Shown piece after piece: positions 19,976-31,800 of a stretch of 64,000 nt of DNA (positions within the stretch are counted from its first letter, which is position 1; each line of letters starts with the position of its first letter). Origin of the DNA: MGIIb-Q1 sp964342465 (GTDB lineage Archaea; Thermoplasmatota; Poseidoniia; Poseidoniales; Thalassarchaeaceae). The notes under the pieces were generated by a model, which saw only the letters and a program-made list of their open reading frames with translations, was not told where the DNA came from and did no database searches. The stretch is from the NCBI GenBank assembly GCA_964342465.1, contig CAYFFQ010000002.1, positions 163,763 through 227,762 on the forward strand, read 5' to 3'. The position numbers and the translations under genes are program-made.

Positions 19976-20416
19976 TCAATGGTCGCGGATTATGCGGAAT
20001 CTTCCCATCGCTTCCATCCACATGATTTCGCCACCCGATTCGATATTCTGCCCCTCCTCCAGTGGCAAGACCATCATCTCAAAGGTCTTAGCATCCATGG
20101 CATGAACCTCATTACCCTGTATGTGGGTGACTGTGGCAGACCCTTTCTCAATAATCGGAACGCTGATTTTGTCAGTCACGGTGCCAACATAACTTCGTTT
20201 ACTGCCTGAGAATATGTCCTCCAACTCAAGCCGCGCCTTGGCACTGCCGTGCTTGCCCGGCTTTGATTTCGAGATTCTGAGAATCTTGTATGCTTCATCA
20301 TCGACAGCGCAATAGCGCCCGACCTTCAGAGTGCGAATCTCGACCTTCTCCGTCCCCGCCATGTCAAACCCAGACTGCACCCCGACAATGCCTCTTATGA
20401 TAGTTGCCTCATCCAT
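19976..20416 (-). CDS. eif5A: Translation factor aIF5A
   Basis: Archaeal translation elongation/initiation factor 5A, which helps ribosomes through difficult peptide bonds. The hypusine loop KPGKHGSAKARLE is present, with the modified lysine at Lys55. The following SH3-like and OB domains are intact, ending EAMGRFRIIRDH. Length from ATG 20416 is 146 residues; a TTG three codons earlier is less likely. Hypusine formation needs deoxyhypusine synthase and spermidine; no synthase gene is in this window, and the only polyamine-related gene here (59582-60253) lacks catalytic residues. Confidence 0.95.
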   Translation of the reverse strand: MDEATIIRGIVGVQSGFDMAGTEKVEIRTLKVGRYCAVDDEAYKILRISKSKPGKHGSAKARLELEDIFSGSKRSYVGTVTDKISVPIIEKGSATVTHIQGNEVHAMDAKTFEMMVLPLEEGQNIESGGEIMWMEAMGRFRIIRDH

Positions 20417-20590
20417 GCTCGCCAAACGAGGCCGACGGTGGTTCTCTCATTCTCTTGACTAACGATGGGACACGAGCGTCACTTGCCATTGAACCTTATT
20501 CACTGAACTGGTAAACGGGGGTCGTGACCCAAGCAGAACAAACGCAATCAGTTCGGAAATTAATCCGCAGCCGTCTGAGGTCCTGTGTCC

Positions 20591-21442
20591 TTACCTGTAT
20601 GAGTAGAAACCCTCGCCGCTCTTCCTTCCTAGTTTCCCCTCTTCGACCATCTCAACGAGAAGAGGTGCGGGTGCATACTTGTCATCCCCGAAGCCTTGGT
20701 GTAGAACCCCCATGATATGCAGAACAGTGTCGAGACCGATGAGGTCCGCTAAGGCCAACGGGCCAATTGGGTGATTCATCCCCAATTTCATGATGCCGTC
20801 TATTGCAGATGGTTCGGCAATTCCCTCCTGCAGTGCAAGAATCGCCTCATTGAGCATCGGGCAGAGTAGGCGATTGGAGATGAATCCTGGCGAATCCCTG
20901 CAGGCGAGAGCAGTTTTGCCCATCTTCTCCGCAGCGGTGGTGACGGCGGATGTCACCGTATCAGAAGTCTCAGAGCCGGTGATGACTTCCACGAGTTTCA
21001 TAATTGGAACTGGATTCATGAAATGCATCCCGATAACTGCCTGAGGCCTGCTGGTGGCTGCGGCTATCTCGTCTATGCTGATACTACTCGTGTTGGAGGC
21101 GAGGATTGCATCAGATTTACAGACCTGGTCAAGAGTCTTGAATGTAGAGAATTTGAGGTCTGGAATCTCTGGGATTGCTTCGACGACCAAATCAGCATCA
21201 GATGCAGCCGCCAATTCGGTTGCTGTGCTAATTCTCGCCAGTGTAGCATCAGCGTCACCTTGAGTGAGTCTCTCCTTACTGACCAATTTGGACAACGAGC
21301 GGGTGATAGTGTCCATCCCCTTTTCACAATACTCCTTTTTGATGTCAATCATGGTCACTTCATAACCGGCGACGGCAGCGACTTGAGCGATTCCGTTCCC
21401 CATCTGACCGGCGCCGATGACAGCTATTCTCTGAATCTCCAT
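20591..21442 (-). CDS. hbd: 3-hydroxyacyl-CoA (3-hydroxybutyryl-CoA) dehydrogenase
   Basis: NAD-dependent oxidation of 3-hydroxyacyl-CoA in beta-oxidation or butyryl-CoA metabolism. The Rossmann motif VIGAGQMGNGIAQV opens the protein. ASNTSSISIDEIA, GMHFMNPVPIMKLVEVI and DSPGFISNRLLCPMLNEAI are signature segments of the family, containing the catalytic His of the HFMNP motif. The C-terminal domain ends GEGFYSY. The frame is open to 21496, but ATG 21442 gives the usual short leader before the first strand; length 283 residues. The gene stands alone; no thiolase or acyl-CoA dehydrogenase is adjacent. Confidence 0.93.
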   Translation of the reverse strand: MEIQRIAVIGAGQMGNGIAQVAAVAGYEVTMIDIKKEYCEKGMDTITRSLSKLVSKERLTQGDADATLARISTATELAAASDADLVVEAIPEIPDLKFSTFKTLDQVCKSDAILASNTSSISIDEIAAATSRPQAVIGMHFMNPVPIMKLVEVITGSETSDTVTSAVTTAAEKMGKTALACRDSPGFISNRLLCPMLNEAILALQEGIAEPSAIDGIMKLGMNHPIGPLALADLIGLDTVLHIMGVLHQGFGDDKYAPAPLLVEMVEEGKLGRKSGEGFYSYR

Positions 21443-21586
21443 GACCTCGTCGGGACGCAGTCTCTTTATGGCGATTCTCATGCTTCGCTCTGACATTATA
21501 GAGGATATCCAATCATCTCAAATGTGAGCGATTCTGAAACAGAAAACTTCCAGTGTGTGAGTTTAACCTACCCGAATCAACATATG

Positions 21587-21790
21587 GGTGGGCGATTGGT
21601 TGGCCATTGTCGTTCCGGACTGTGAGATATACTTGGGCGAGAAGTCCACACACAGGTAGGCGATTCGTGGGCCTTTGGCATTCCGAACTGTGAAATATAA
21701 TAGGGCGAAAGATCCTCTCACAGGTAGGCGATTGGTGGACCTAAGGCTTTCTGGTCTGTTAGTCTTACTTGGGCGAGGAATCAAGATAGG
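21587..21790. repeat. 68-bp degenerate tandem repeat (three units)
   Basis: Three units start at 21587, 21655 and 21723, each beginning GGT(A/G)GGCGATT and containing (T/A)GGGCGA near the end; a fourth, weak start is at 21791. The units fill part of the 487-bp gap between the acyl-CoA dehydrogenase 5' end and the 3' end of the giant propeller/TSP3 gene. Unlike other arrays here, I could not match the unit to either flanking gene end. The rest of the gap (21443-21586 and 21791-21929) shows no gene. Confidence 0.75.
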
Positions 21791-21929
21791 GGTTAGGAGC
21801 CGGACGGGTTCAGCCTATCGCCTTGCGTCTCCACAAATAGATGAAAGAACAATAGGACCCATCCGATAAATGAGAAAGCCCATAATGCTCAAGTTGGCCG
21901 GTGGATTCAGTGTGGACCGATTTCGTTGG

Positions 21930-24900
21930 TCAGACCCATTCTTCCCAATATCCCTCTTCATTTCTATACCACCACTGCTCGGACCCCGTCGGCCATTCGA
22001 GCCATTCGTAACCGTCATCACTCATCTCACCGAGCAACTCCCAATGCGGGTAATGTTCGTCACTGCCACTCGATGCACCCATCACTTCCGAGGTTTTGAT
22101 GCCCCCTCTCTGCCGTCGTTTGCTCAGTTTCTTTGCTCTCTTCTGCTTCTGCTTGACGACTATCGCACTTGAGAGTCCAACTAGGCCAAGAACGATTAAG
22201 ACGAGTACGACGATTAGAGATGTGGGAAGGCCACTTGAGGACGACCCACTGTCACTGTAATCGAGGAGATTGACATCTTCAGGTGGGCAACCGGGGTCGG
22301 GATATGAGTTTTCAGAGGCGACGAGTGGACATTTGTCACCCAACCGCGCACCCGAGACATATTGTCCCGGCCAGCCCTCTTCGCGAGTGGCGGTCCACGC
22401 AGGGTTGTCATAATTGTCGTAGAATCCATCTCCATCTGCATCCGACCATTGTGTGGGTTCAACCTTCCAAGCGTCTGCTCCGTGTTCGGGACCCCAACCA
22501 GATTCTGGGTCACTATACCCATCTCCATCTTCATCAGGGCAACCTCGCCGGTCCTCACTCGATGTCCCATGTCTGTTGGGGCAGGCGTCACCATCAGTTC
22601 CTGAAGAGTTGTCACCATAGCCGTCGCCATCGGAGTCGGCGGATTGAGTGGGGTCATCCGAGAAGACACCATCCGGCCCATCGTCAGGATTCATCACCCC
22701 GTCGCCATCGTCATCGCTTTCGACTTCCGCACAGCCATTTGGTCGAATTATAGCGGCGTGTTCCAACGGGGTATTAGGACAGAGGTCCAAATCATCCATG
22801 ATACCGTCTGAATCGTTATCTCTCTCCGACGGGCCACAACCAACTTCATCGATATAAGGCAATTCAAGGGTTGGAGTCTCGATACAGTGGTCGGGCGAAT
22901 CTCCAGCCCAATTATCTCCGAAACCATCACCGTCAAGGTCGGCCCATTGGGTTCCATCATCTATGAAAACATCCACACCATCTGACCAACCATCACCATC
23001 TTGGTCAGGACAACCTAGTGCGTCTTCAGTGGAAGTACCGGCCAAATCAGCGCAGTCATCTGCCGATTGACCCTCAGGATTGTCACCATATCCGTCACCA
23101 TCTCTGTCAGCCCATTGAGTAGGGTCGGTCGGATAGGCGTCACCAGCCTCATCAACCCTGAGGCCACCACCATCGAGGGTGAAGGAATAATTATCCCCCC
23201 AACCATCACCGTCACTGTCTATCCATTGCTCAGGGTCAAGAGGAAATGCATCTGCACCGTCGTCAACACCCCATTCTGAATCTTCATCTGACCAACCATC
23301 ACCATCGGAATCGGGGCAACCGAGTCGGTCCCTAGTCGAACTTCCGCTGGCGAGGGGGCAATCATCGGCATTCACACCAGACGAATTGTCGCCAAATGTG
23401 TCATTGTCACCATCAGCCCATTGGCTCGCCTCGTCGGGGAAGGCATCTGCGCTATCCATCCAACCATCGAGGTCGCGGTCAGGGCAGCCCAATGAGGGTG
23501 TTATTGACTGGCCGGATTCATTGATACAGTCGTCTTCGTGGTCAAAGAAACCATCCCCATCGCTATCAATTTGGTGAGTTGCACAGCCGTTTTCATCAAC
23601 GCTCTCTCCGAGCCAAGTACCGGCACATGAGTCATCACCATCCCAGACACCGTCCCCATCCGCATCGGGGAGAAGATGACTTGCATTGACTCCGAGTCGA
23701 GCCCATGCCTCCACTCGCGAGAGAATACCCAACCGTACGAATCCTATGTCATGCCATAGGTTCTGCGCGCTGTCCGAGAGCATCCAGTTGAGAAAATCAT
23801 AGAACTTTGCGAGGTCTGCTTCGTTGAGTGACAACAAATAATCTGCCTGTGCTGGATAGGTTCCGTTGGAACTGTTGTAGTATGATGGATAGATGGAAAC
23901 CCCGCCCGCAGAAATGTGGTCTGCGGCTCCATGGGTCCAATTATCGGCAATTGGAATGACAGTTATTCCACTATAATTTTCAGTCACCCTCATCTCTGTG
24001 AAACCGAGGGAGTTGTCGAGTTGCGAAATGGCATACAAAACATCACTCCGTGACTCATCCGCCGTCCTGAACCTCGACGAGGAGGAAGTGAAGAAATTCT
24101 CAGCGAATTGACAATCCGCGCAGGTGAGCAACCTTGCAGTCATTATCGGAACAGAACGATTGTCCCACCTACCGAAGACATGGATTGGCTCTTGTGGACA
24201 ACTCGAATGGAGGTCGCTCCATTCTCTGACCCCATCGACATCGTTGTTCGGAGCCACAGAAGTCAACTCAAGGGGAGGCGCCCATGCGGGTTGCACCAAC
24301 ACCGCATCACTAGCTGCAGAGAGCACCCAACGCAACTGCCCCATCGATAAGCCGCCAATCTGCGAGAGACACGCCTCAGCAAACCCACCCTGTTTGACTA
24401 GGAAGGCTGCGGGCATCCGTCCGACTGGAATCTCGAGGAGCCGGTGCGGTGACGAGGTACAGTCAGATAGTCCGGAAATGGAGTGGTTTGCCAGTGGAGA
24501 GGCGATGTGCTCCGCCAGCCTGACCGTATTGCCCGAGAGAATCGACTCTCCGTTGCAGAGAGCCTGAGTAGCTTGCGTTAAAGTCTGGTTCATGTGTAGA
24601 AGCGGACGGAGGTGAGAGGGGAAATTTGACCGCCATCTGTTCATCATCAATTCTCCCGTAATCTCACCCTTCACCTGAATGTAGGCTTCCGGCAATACAT
24701 ACAACGATATTCTTCCATTGGTCTGAGCGAAGGCGATTTTCAATCCATCTGGAGACCAAGCTACATCGCGAGCACCCCTGCTGTTGGATGACCCCAAGGT
24801 TGCGAATGTACCAACAGAGGACCAGTCACTTGTCCTATATATTTTGGCCGAACTGGAATCGGCAACGAATACGAAATAGGCACCTGAAGGATGGAAGGAT

Positions 24901-25889
24901 ATCTGATTGATATCGGTGAACCCGTTGTGGATCTCCGTGACATACGAGCCGTTGATGGTGTTGTAGACATATAAGGTCCCATCATCTCCGGATGTAAGTA
25001 GCCACCTACCATCCGGACTGAGAGCCATGCCTCGCGCTACTGCCGAATGGTTGTGATGGGTATTCAGAGTTGACCCATTTGAAGTGATGTTCAGAGATGA
25101 TTCCTCACCGTGAGTCGAGGCAACCAGTCGGCTGTCTGGTGTGGTGGCAACATTGTAGATTATATCAGGCATCTCAAAGGAATTTCCGACTGTCCAGGTG
25201 TTCACCTCAAACATCCTGATGATTCTCCCCTCTCCTCCAGTCAATAGATGTGAGCCGTTCGAGGTCCAAGAAACCGAATATATATCTCCGCTGTGTAGCG
25301 ATGATAGGTTGGCGACGATGGAAGCCGAGAATGAAGCCCAATTCATCTCCAAGACGAGCACCCTCCCCGTACCGGCCACACTATCAAAATCGCCGGAAAG
25401 AGCAAGATACGAACCATTGGGGGAGAAGGCGAGTGACCTCACATCGTCGTTCAAGGTGTAGAGGGTGGATATGGTTTGGCCGGATGAGGAGAAAAGTTTC
25501 ACCACCCCAGAACGACCAGCACCGGCGAAGTAGACACCGTCGGGTTCCCAACTCACGGCATGTGCGATACTACCAAATCCTGAACCACCTACATTGTAGT
25601 AGACCTCGCGAATGGAGGTACCCCAATCTCCAGTCGATGCCCCGACAAAATCGGGATTTCCGTCCCCATCACCATCTGGGCATCCAGAATAGCCAATGGT
25701 GGAGTTCCCACTCGCATAAGGGCAGTCATCGATAGAATCATCCAAGCCATCACCATCGCCATCAACGGCACTGACTGAGGTAAGTGGCGCAAAAACCACC
25801 AGAATGATGATTGAAGAGATGAACGCCGATGCTCTTGATGGAGAGGCTGCGTTCATGGTGGCCAGCGATGAATGATTGCATTTCATCAT
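21930..25889 (-). CDS. Secreted beta-propeller and thrombospondin type-3 repeat protein, membrane anchored
   Basis: Giant surface protein of 1,319 residues. An N-terminal signal segment (about residues 20-42) is followed by one DxDxDG calcium-type repeat, then a WD40-like propeller (about 95-410) with seven VxWSPDGxxxA-type blades. A cysteine-containing middle domain spans about 410-720. From about 736 to 1200 there are many TSP3-like calcium-binding repeats (DSDGDGWGD and DDCP patterns). A membrane helix near 1219-1246 is followed by a basic stop-transfer stretch and a short tryptophan-rich tail (WLEWPTGS, WEEWV). The start codon overlaps the subtilase stop by 4 bp, so the two are co-translated. 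Role: probably a calcium-stabilised surface protein; binding partner unknown. Confidence 0.85.
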   Translation of the reverse strand: MMKCNHSSLATMNAASPSRASAFISSIIILVVFAPLTSVSAVDGDGDGLDDSIDDCPYASGNSTIGYSGCPDGDGDGNPDFVGASTGDWGTSIREVYYNVGGSGFGSIAHAVSWEPDGVYFAGAGRSGVVKLFSSSGQTISTLYTLNDDVRSLAFSPNGSYLALSGDFDSVAGTGRVLVLEMNWASFSASIVANLSSLHSGDIYSVSWTSNGSHLLTGGEGRIIRMFEVNTWTVGNSFEMPDIIYNVATTPDSRLVASTHGEESSLNITSNGSTLNTHHNHSAVARGMALSPDGRWLLTSGDDGTLYVYNTINGSYVTEIHNGFTDINQISFHPSGAYFVFVADSSSAKIYRTSDWSSVGTFATLGSSNSRGARDVAWSPDGLKIAFAQTNGRISLYVLPEAYIQVKGEITGELMMNRWRSNFPSHLRPLLHMNQTLTQATQALCNGESILSGNTVRLAEHIASPLANHSISGLSDCTSSPHRLLEIPVGRMPAAFLVKQGGFAEACLSQIGGLSMGQLRWVLSAASDAVLVQPAWAPPLELTSVAPNNDVDGVREWSDLHSSCPQEPIHVFGRWDNRSVPIMTARLLTCADCQFAENFFTSSSSRFRTADESRSDVLYAISQLDNSLGFTEMRVTENYSGITVIPIADNWTHGAADHISAGGVSIYPSYYNSSNGTYPAQADYLLSLNEADLAKFYDFLNWMLSDSAQNLWHDIGFVRLGILSRVEAWARLGVNASHLLPDADGDGVWDGDDSCAGTWLGESVDENGCATHQIDSDGDGFFDHEDDCINESGQSITPSLGCPDRDLDGWMDSADAFPDEASQWADGDNDTFGDNSSGVNADDCPLASGSSTRDRLGCPDSDGDGWSDEDSEWGVDDGADAFPLDPEQWIDSDGDGWGDNYSFTLDGGGLRVDEAGDAYPTDPTQWADRDGDGYGDNPEGQSADDCADLAGTSTEDALGCPDQDGDGWSDGVDVFIDDGTQWADLDGDGFGDNWAGDSPDHCIETPTLELPYIDEVGCGPSERDNDSDGIMDDLDLCPNTPLEHAAIIRPNGCAEVESDDDGDGVMNPDDGPDGVFSDDPTQSADSDGDGYGDNSSGTDGDACPNRHGTSSEDRRGCPDEDGDGYSDPESGWGPEHGADAWKVEPTQWSDADGDGFYDNYDNPAWTATREEGWPGQYVSGARLGDKCPLVASENSYPDPGCPPEDVNLLDYSDSGSSSSGLPTSLIVVLVLIVLGLVGLSSAIVVKQKQKRAKKLSKRRQRGGIKTSEVMGASSGSDEHYPHWELLGEMSDDGYEWLEWPTGSEQWWYRNEEGYWEEWV

Positions 25890-28800
25890 TTTGACTTGTT
25901 GATTCTAGAATCCTTCTCCTGTTGTAGAATGGTGGCATCGGCGTCTGCCAACTCCTCAACGCTTGCTGGTGGCCTACCGACCGGTCCGTGAGAAGAAGGA
26001 ATTGATATTTCATTGAGATTACCTTCATCCACTGCAGCGATCTCTCCACTCTCTTCTACCTCACCATCTTTGATGTCTAAGAGTAACTCCGGGTCTAATG
26101 GTGATATCATCGGGTCAATCTCGTCAGAGATTCTCTTCCTCATTCTTACCGCTAGGAGAGGCAAACCGAACAGACCACAGAGAAAAATCACATTCAGAAA
26201 TGAACCGGGGGCGACTATCTTCGCCGATGCAGAGGCCTCAGTAGCAACAAACTCATTCTCAACGAATTCTGTGAATTTATTACCTGCGTGGTCAATGAGA
26301 ACCAATTCAACTCTCCACAATCCGGGGCGGCCCACATCTCCAATCTCGAGAATGAGATGGTCTGATGCGGGCAGGTAGCCCATGTCTGATGCGACTACCT
26401 GCCGATTCTCTTTCGCCGCCAATGACCAAAATGCAATGTCGTCATCGAGCAGGTCGGCTCTGACGACCAACTGACAGTTGGCGACTCCATGCATGTCGAA
26501 GATGGTCTTGACAGGTTGGGTGTCACACTTCGAATCACCCCATGACAGTGTGGCGAGAGGTGCGGTCCTATCCACTTCGATTGTACTATGCACAGTTCTA
26601 CTGTTTAGTGCAGAATCGATGCTAGAAACAGATATTCCAAACTCACCATCGTTTTCAGGTAAACTGATGGGTTCAGAGTATCTCCCGCCAAAACAAGTGG
26701 TTGCATAAGTGCTACCCTCTCCGGTTTTAATTGTGAGAGGTAGGTCGGACTCACATTCACCGGAGATATTTATTGTCTCTGCAGCAGTGTGTTCACCAGT
26801 AATTGGCGAGTCTATAGAAAGAATTGGTGGGCGCGAATCAAGAGTCACCTTCAACTCAAAAAGATATATTCTATCCAGCGCCTCTACTTCAAACCGAATA
26901 CGATTCTCGCCCTCTGTCAGATGCACAGGAATCTTCAATTCACCACCGGCGAGTTCGGAACCATTCTGAACGACCCAATTATTACCATCCCAGAGTTTGC
27001 TTACCCATCCTTGAGCCACCCCAAGAGTAAGGTCTGCATATACTGTAGAAGAATTGACGATTCCATGGTTCCATTGTGCAGTCAGCGTTGGAATGTAATG
27101 TAGGTCTGACATATTGACATCAATACAGTCGATCGCTATATTTTGGTCAGGACCTAGGGAGAGGTCCTGCGCCAGTAGGCAGAGTTGATGGCTACCGATA
27201 GATTCCAACTCAAAGGCGAACTGTCCACCCAACTGTCCGGGCTCGAATTCGCCCACGATTTCGCCATCGACCGTCAAGGAATGTTGTGCGTACTCCGATA
27301 ATTGCCACTCAATTACCAAGCGATGGTCAAACAATGTCTCATTGGAAATCGGATTCACCCAAGAGACCAGTGGTGCCTCTCTGTCCAACAGTAGTGTGAA
27401 GTTCTCCCAACCCCAATTTCCAGCCCAATCCTGAGTTTCAACGAACAGTTGCCACCTCCCGTCAGGCAGGCCACTATGGTTGATTGGCACAGTGAAGAGG
27501 GTGAGTAGGTCGGACTCCGGTGGTGGTGCGCCTGCTCTCATATGCTGGGAAATGTCATCACCCCAAGGTGGTTGGTTACGCTCGGTGCAGGACGACTGCC
27601 ATTCAATACCGGATTCATCTATCATCTGGATGCAAACAATTCGTGTGTCATAGAATAGGTCTAATTCCACATTAATTGGTGACTGCTTTGCATTCAATCT
27701 ATCTGTTTGGGCCAATTCAGTCAGACGCCACGACCCATCATCCGAATCTCCCGAATAGCCGAGCAGACCGATCTGTGGTTGCTGTCCATAGTTGCTCGCA
27801 CCCCAAGCATCGTAGGCGACATCAAATTCGAGATTGTTCCAATTACCGGCTGCATCCCTCGCCACTAGAGTGAAGGTGTTGAGGTCGACCCAATCCCAAG
27901 TGGAAGGATTGTTGCCATCTCCATTCAGATTGACCCAGTATGTGGGATGGAGAAGCAATTCTGCTTCACCGCGGCCGTCTTCGTCAACCGCAATTTCAGT
28001 CCCATTCAGATACAGGGACGAGCCTATCTCTGTCTGCACCTCAATATGCATTATTGAGTTGTTCGTCAAAAATTTCCAGCCATTGACCATGATGGTTGGA
28101 TTGATATCATCGTAATTGACCATCAATTGGCTGGAATTACCACGGCCCGCCACATCTGACAGCGAGGCGTTGAATGTGCGCCACCCGTTGTCCGCCGGAA
28201 GGGTGAGGTTGAGCCAAGCTGAGCGCAATATCATGTCGACTATGGGTTGTGTAGAGGGTGGATTACCGCTGGCCACGAACGACCAAGAATCGGTGATGAT
28301 GAATTTGTCCAGTTTGATGCCATCCTCATACATCCAGATGGAAAGGTTGTATCTCCCGGCAGCCGGAATTGAAAATTGAATAGGCGTTGCCGATGGGCCA
28401 CCACCGAGATTGGTCCACTCCCACGAGTTCGATGGGTTCACCTTCATCGGCCCCGACTGGGTGATGAGGGAACCGTTCAAGCCAACATGGATGGAATCAT
28501 CACTGGCGTTACTGGCGTTCATCCTCGCCCATAGATAGTAGGTTCCAGCATTGTCAAATTCTATTGGATACTGGAGTGCATCACCATCTGAGAAGGTGGA
28601 TGACTGCCAACCCGAATTATCAGAGGAAGCCATTATCGTCTCCCCCATCAATTGTGTTTCAACCCATTTCGGTGCATTTCCATCCGCCCCTGCTACTACA
28701 GAGGTAGCATTTTCAGCCTCAAAGACGAGACTGCCATTGTTGAGATGGAAATGAGAACCACCGTCCTCAGTCGCAAACTCGTTCCAATGGCTCCACGAAT

Positions 28801-31800
28801 CAGACAGAATGTGGGTCGGACCACCTTTCTCCGCCAAACCCTCCACCGTGTACGAAGCATTTCTCCACTCGAGGAGGGGAGAGGTATCCATGAACAATTC
28901 TGAGAGAGAGAATCCACCGCTGAAATCATGCGCTTCAACTCTCAAGGGAATAGTCTGATTGGTATGAGTCAAGTTTGCAGGGGTCATGAACTGCAACTGT
29001 GGTGGAAGTTCTTCCAATCGATAATCGTAGGCAAGCCTGATGGAACCACCAGAGGCGAGATTTACGACTATGAAACCCTCCCAAAGACCGGAGGTTTGGG
29101 GAAGTGACAGTGAAAGGTTCACATCAAAAGCAGATATGGGAATACGACCACCCAACTCGCTGCTGCCATTGGGGAAGCGGGTGACAATGTCTGACTGGTT
29201 CAATGGAGTAAAATCATTGATGAGGAGAGAGTTGCCAGCGATGACTGTCTGCCTCAACCAAAAAGAGACATTACCAGAAGGCACATCAAATCCGTGAACC
29301 ACAGCCCACCACTTTCCATCCGTCGGCGACTCTATAGAAATCTCTTCGGCTGAATTCCAATTTCCACTGGTTGCAATCTGCTCACTCCCCCAATCGAGGA
29401 CTCCGTTTCCATTTTTATCACGATAGAGTGCTAGGTCGAGGTCAGTTAGGGTAGCGAGTGAATCTATTTCCACTTTCAACAACTCAGCACCCTCTACATC
29501 GATTTCATGGGTATATCCTGAGGATGACCAAGTTCCAGGTGTGTCCTGCGTAGCAGTTTCACTCGGGAGGAGAACAGGTTGGGTCCAACCAAATCCCTCA
29601 ATCGAAGAGACATCGATGGGCAATGTCGAGCCGATGGTAATCACTTCATCGCCCTCTCCATCAGCCCAATCTCTCACCACACGAGTCAGTGACCCATCTA
29701 TGGCATCGACCAACCCGACACTGATATTCACGGGATTGTCATTTGTGTTCACCCCATGGCGAACGGAGTGAAGCATCATCTGTTTTATGCCGGGGGTGGC
29801 TTCCGCGATCAGCACCTCATGGCTACCACCAGTCGATGTCTGCCACCGGTATTTTCCATTACCGAGGTCCTCACTCTTCGATGATACTTCTGGGACGAGG
29901 TTGTATTGGCCGTAGGCGGTAGGGTCCTCAGAGTAGTAAGGATGGCCAGTTTCGCTCATCCAGAACACATCTACATCTGTGTATTGATTGTCAGGCCAAT
30001 CCACATCCATGACGATTGCTCCATCACCTGAGAGATTGTACGGCCAATCAAAGGTCACGAATTTCCAGTCTCCCGACTCCGACCTCCACGACCATCGTTG
30101 CGCACCCTGTAACCATGTTTCGGAATAGAGAGATTGATTCGACATGTTACCATCTATTGGCAGTGGGGAGAGATTCATCGGACCATCTGATGCTACATTC
30201 ACTATAACTGGCACGGCCCATGTATGGGAAATGTTGCTTGCCTCAAAGGTGATGTGTACCTGTTCCTGTCTGATTCCAGGGTCTGCGTCAACTGGAACAT
30301 TGACACGACAATTCAGATGATGAACTCCACTCGATTGGATGGATGTGTTGCCACTACAGATGTCCAACCAAGTCGCATTATTGTCCGGGCCGAACGCAGT
30401 CCAATCAACTTCAATCGGTATCGGGTCGATGACATCCGTTCTGATATTCCTTCGGTAGACCCCGAGCAGTATTCCATCCCCGCTCCGTTTATGTGGTTGT
30501 CCGATTCTCACTTCGGATTGTCCCGAGGCATAGGTATGTGCTGTCACCATAGAGTATTCGCTACTTGATTCCATTTCCCCACTATCCACCAACGAATTGT
30601 TATTGGAGTCGGTCCACCAACGACCATCACCATCGTCATCATGCCAGCGCATCAGTTCTACATGGACTCTGTTCTCTTCGGAGAGGTCGTTATTTCCATC
30701 GAAACCGGCACCGGCAAGAGCAGCCCTCGCCCTTACAATTGATGTGCCTGCTGGTAGTGAGAGATTTGCATCACCCTTGATATGTACAGGAATGAGCAGG
30801 TCAGGCCGCGACGACTGATAGCCATCCCAACCGAGAGATGTGGATGAGTTCCATACCTCTGAGTGGTGCGCTAGAGGGGTCAGCGTCGCACCCTCCCATG
30901 AGACATTCAGAGGAGTGAGACCTGTGTTGTTCACTGTGAAATTTGCCCACGCCGTCTGTCCGGCCATCATGATGTTGGTGTTTGCCTCACGATGAGTACC
31001 ATGATTGGCTCCGGCCATCCAATACGCAGGTTCAACCCAGGCCGAGCCATTGATACCCTTTATCACCTCGATGGCCCGCTTGACATCTGCAAACCCTGCA
31101 CCTTGCACTAGAGGGTCATATCCTCGGTCCTCAGCCGTTGACATCAACAGATTTCGGACTGTCATGGCGTCAGGCCACACACCATGTTCCTGCATCCACG
31201 CCTCATAGATGAGAGCCACCAATCCCGCACCAATGGGAGTCGCCAATGAGGTGCCACCCCATGTTCTATAGGCAGAGTTTGCGTTAGTGACTTCATTCAA
31301 TCCTCTATCTCCAGTAGCCGACCAACCAACTGTGACGATGTCGGGGTCAAGGCGGCTACCGGCATTGGGACCACGGTTTGACCATGCAGCAGCATCACCC
31401 CAAGTACCACCATGGGGCTGACCCGTCTGCGACGAAAATGCGCCGACTGAAACAACGCCATGTGCCCCACCCGGAGAGGCAGTTGTCCCATAGCCATGTC
31501 CTCCATTTCCTACTGCAACTAGAATAGTTGTGTTCCTTGAGTGAACCCTTGTCAACCAGTCTAGGTAGAGCGCCATCTGGTCGGTGCCATCGTTATGCAC
31601 ATTTGACCAGCCGAACGAAAACGAGCCGACCTGAGCCTCATCGCCACTGTCAGTGACACCATCGTAACCTTCTGTGAGGAATCGCCAAGCATCCATCCAA
31701 GACCCGCCAGCGTAGAAATCAGCGACGGCGATCAATTCTGAACCGGGAGCCATTCCCACAACCTTTCCATTGGCGATTGACCCCTGCGCAGATACCGCCG

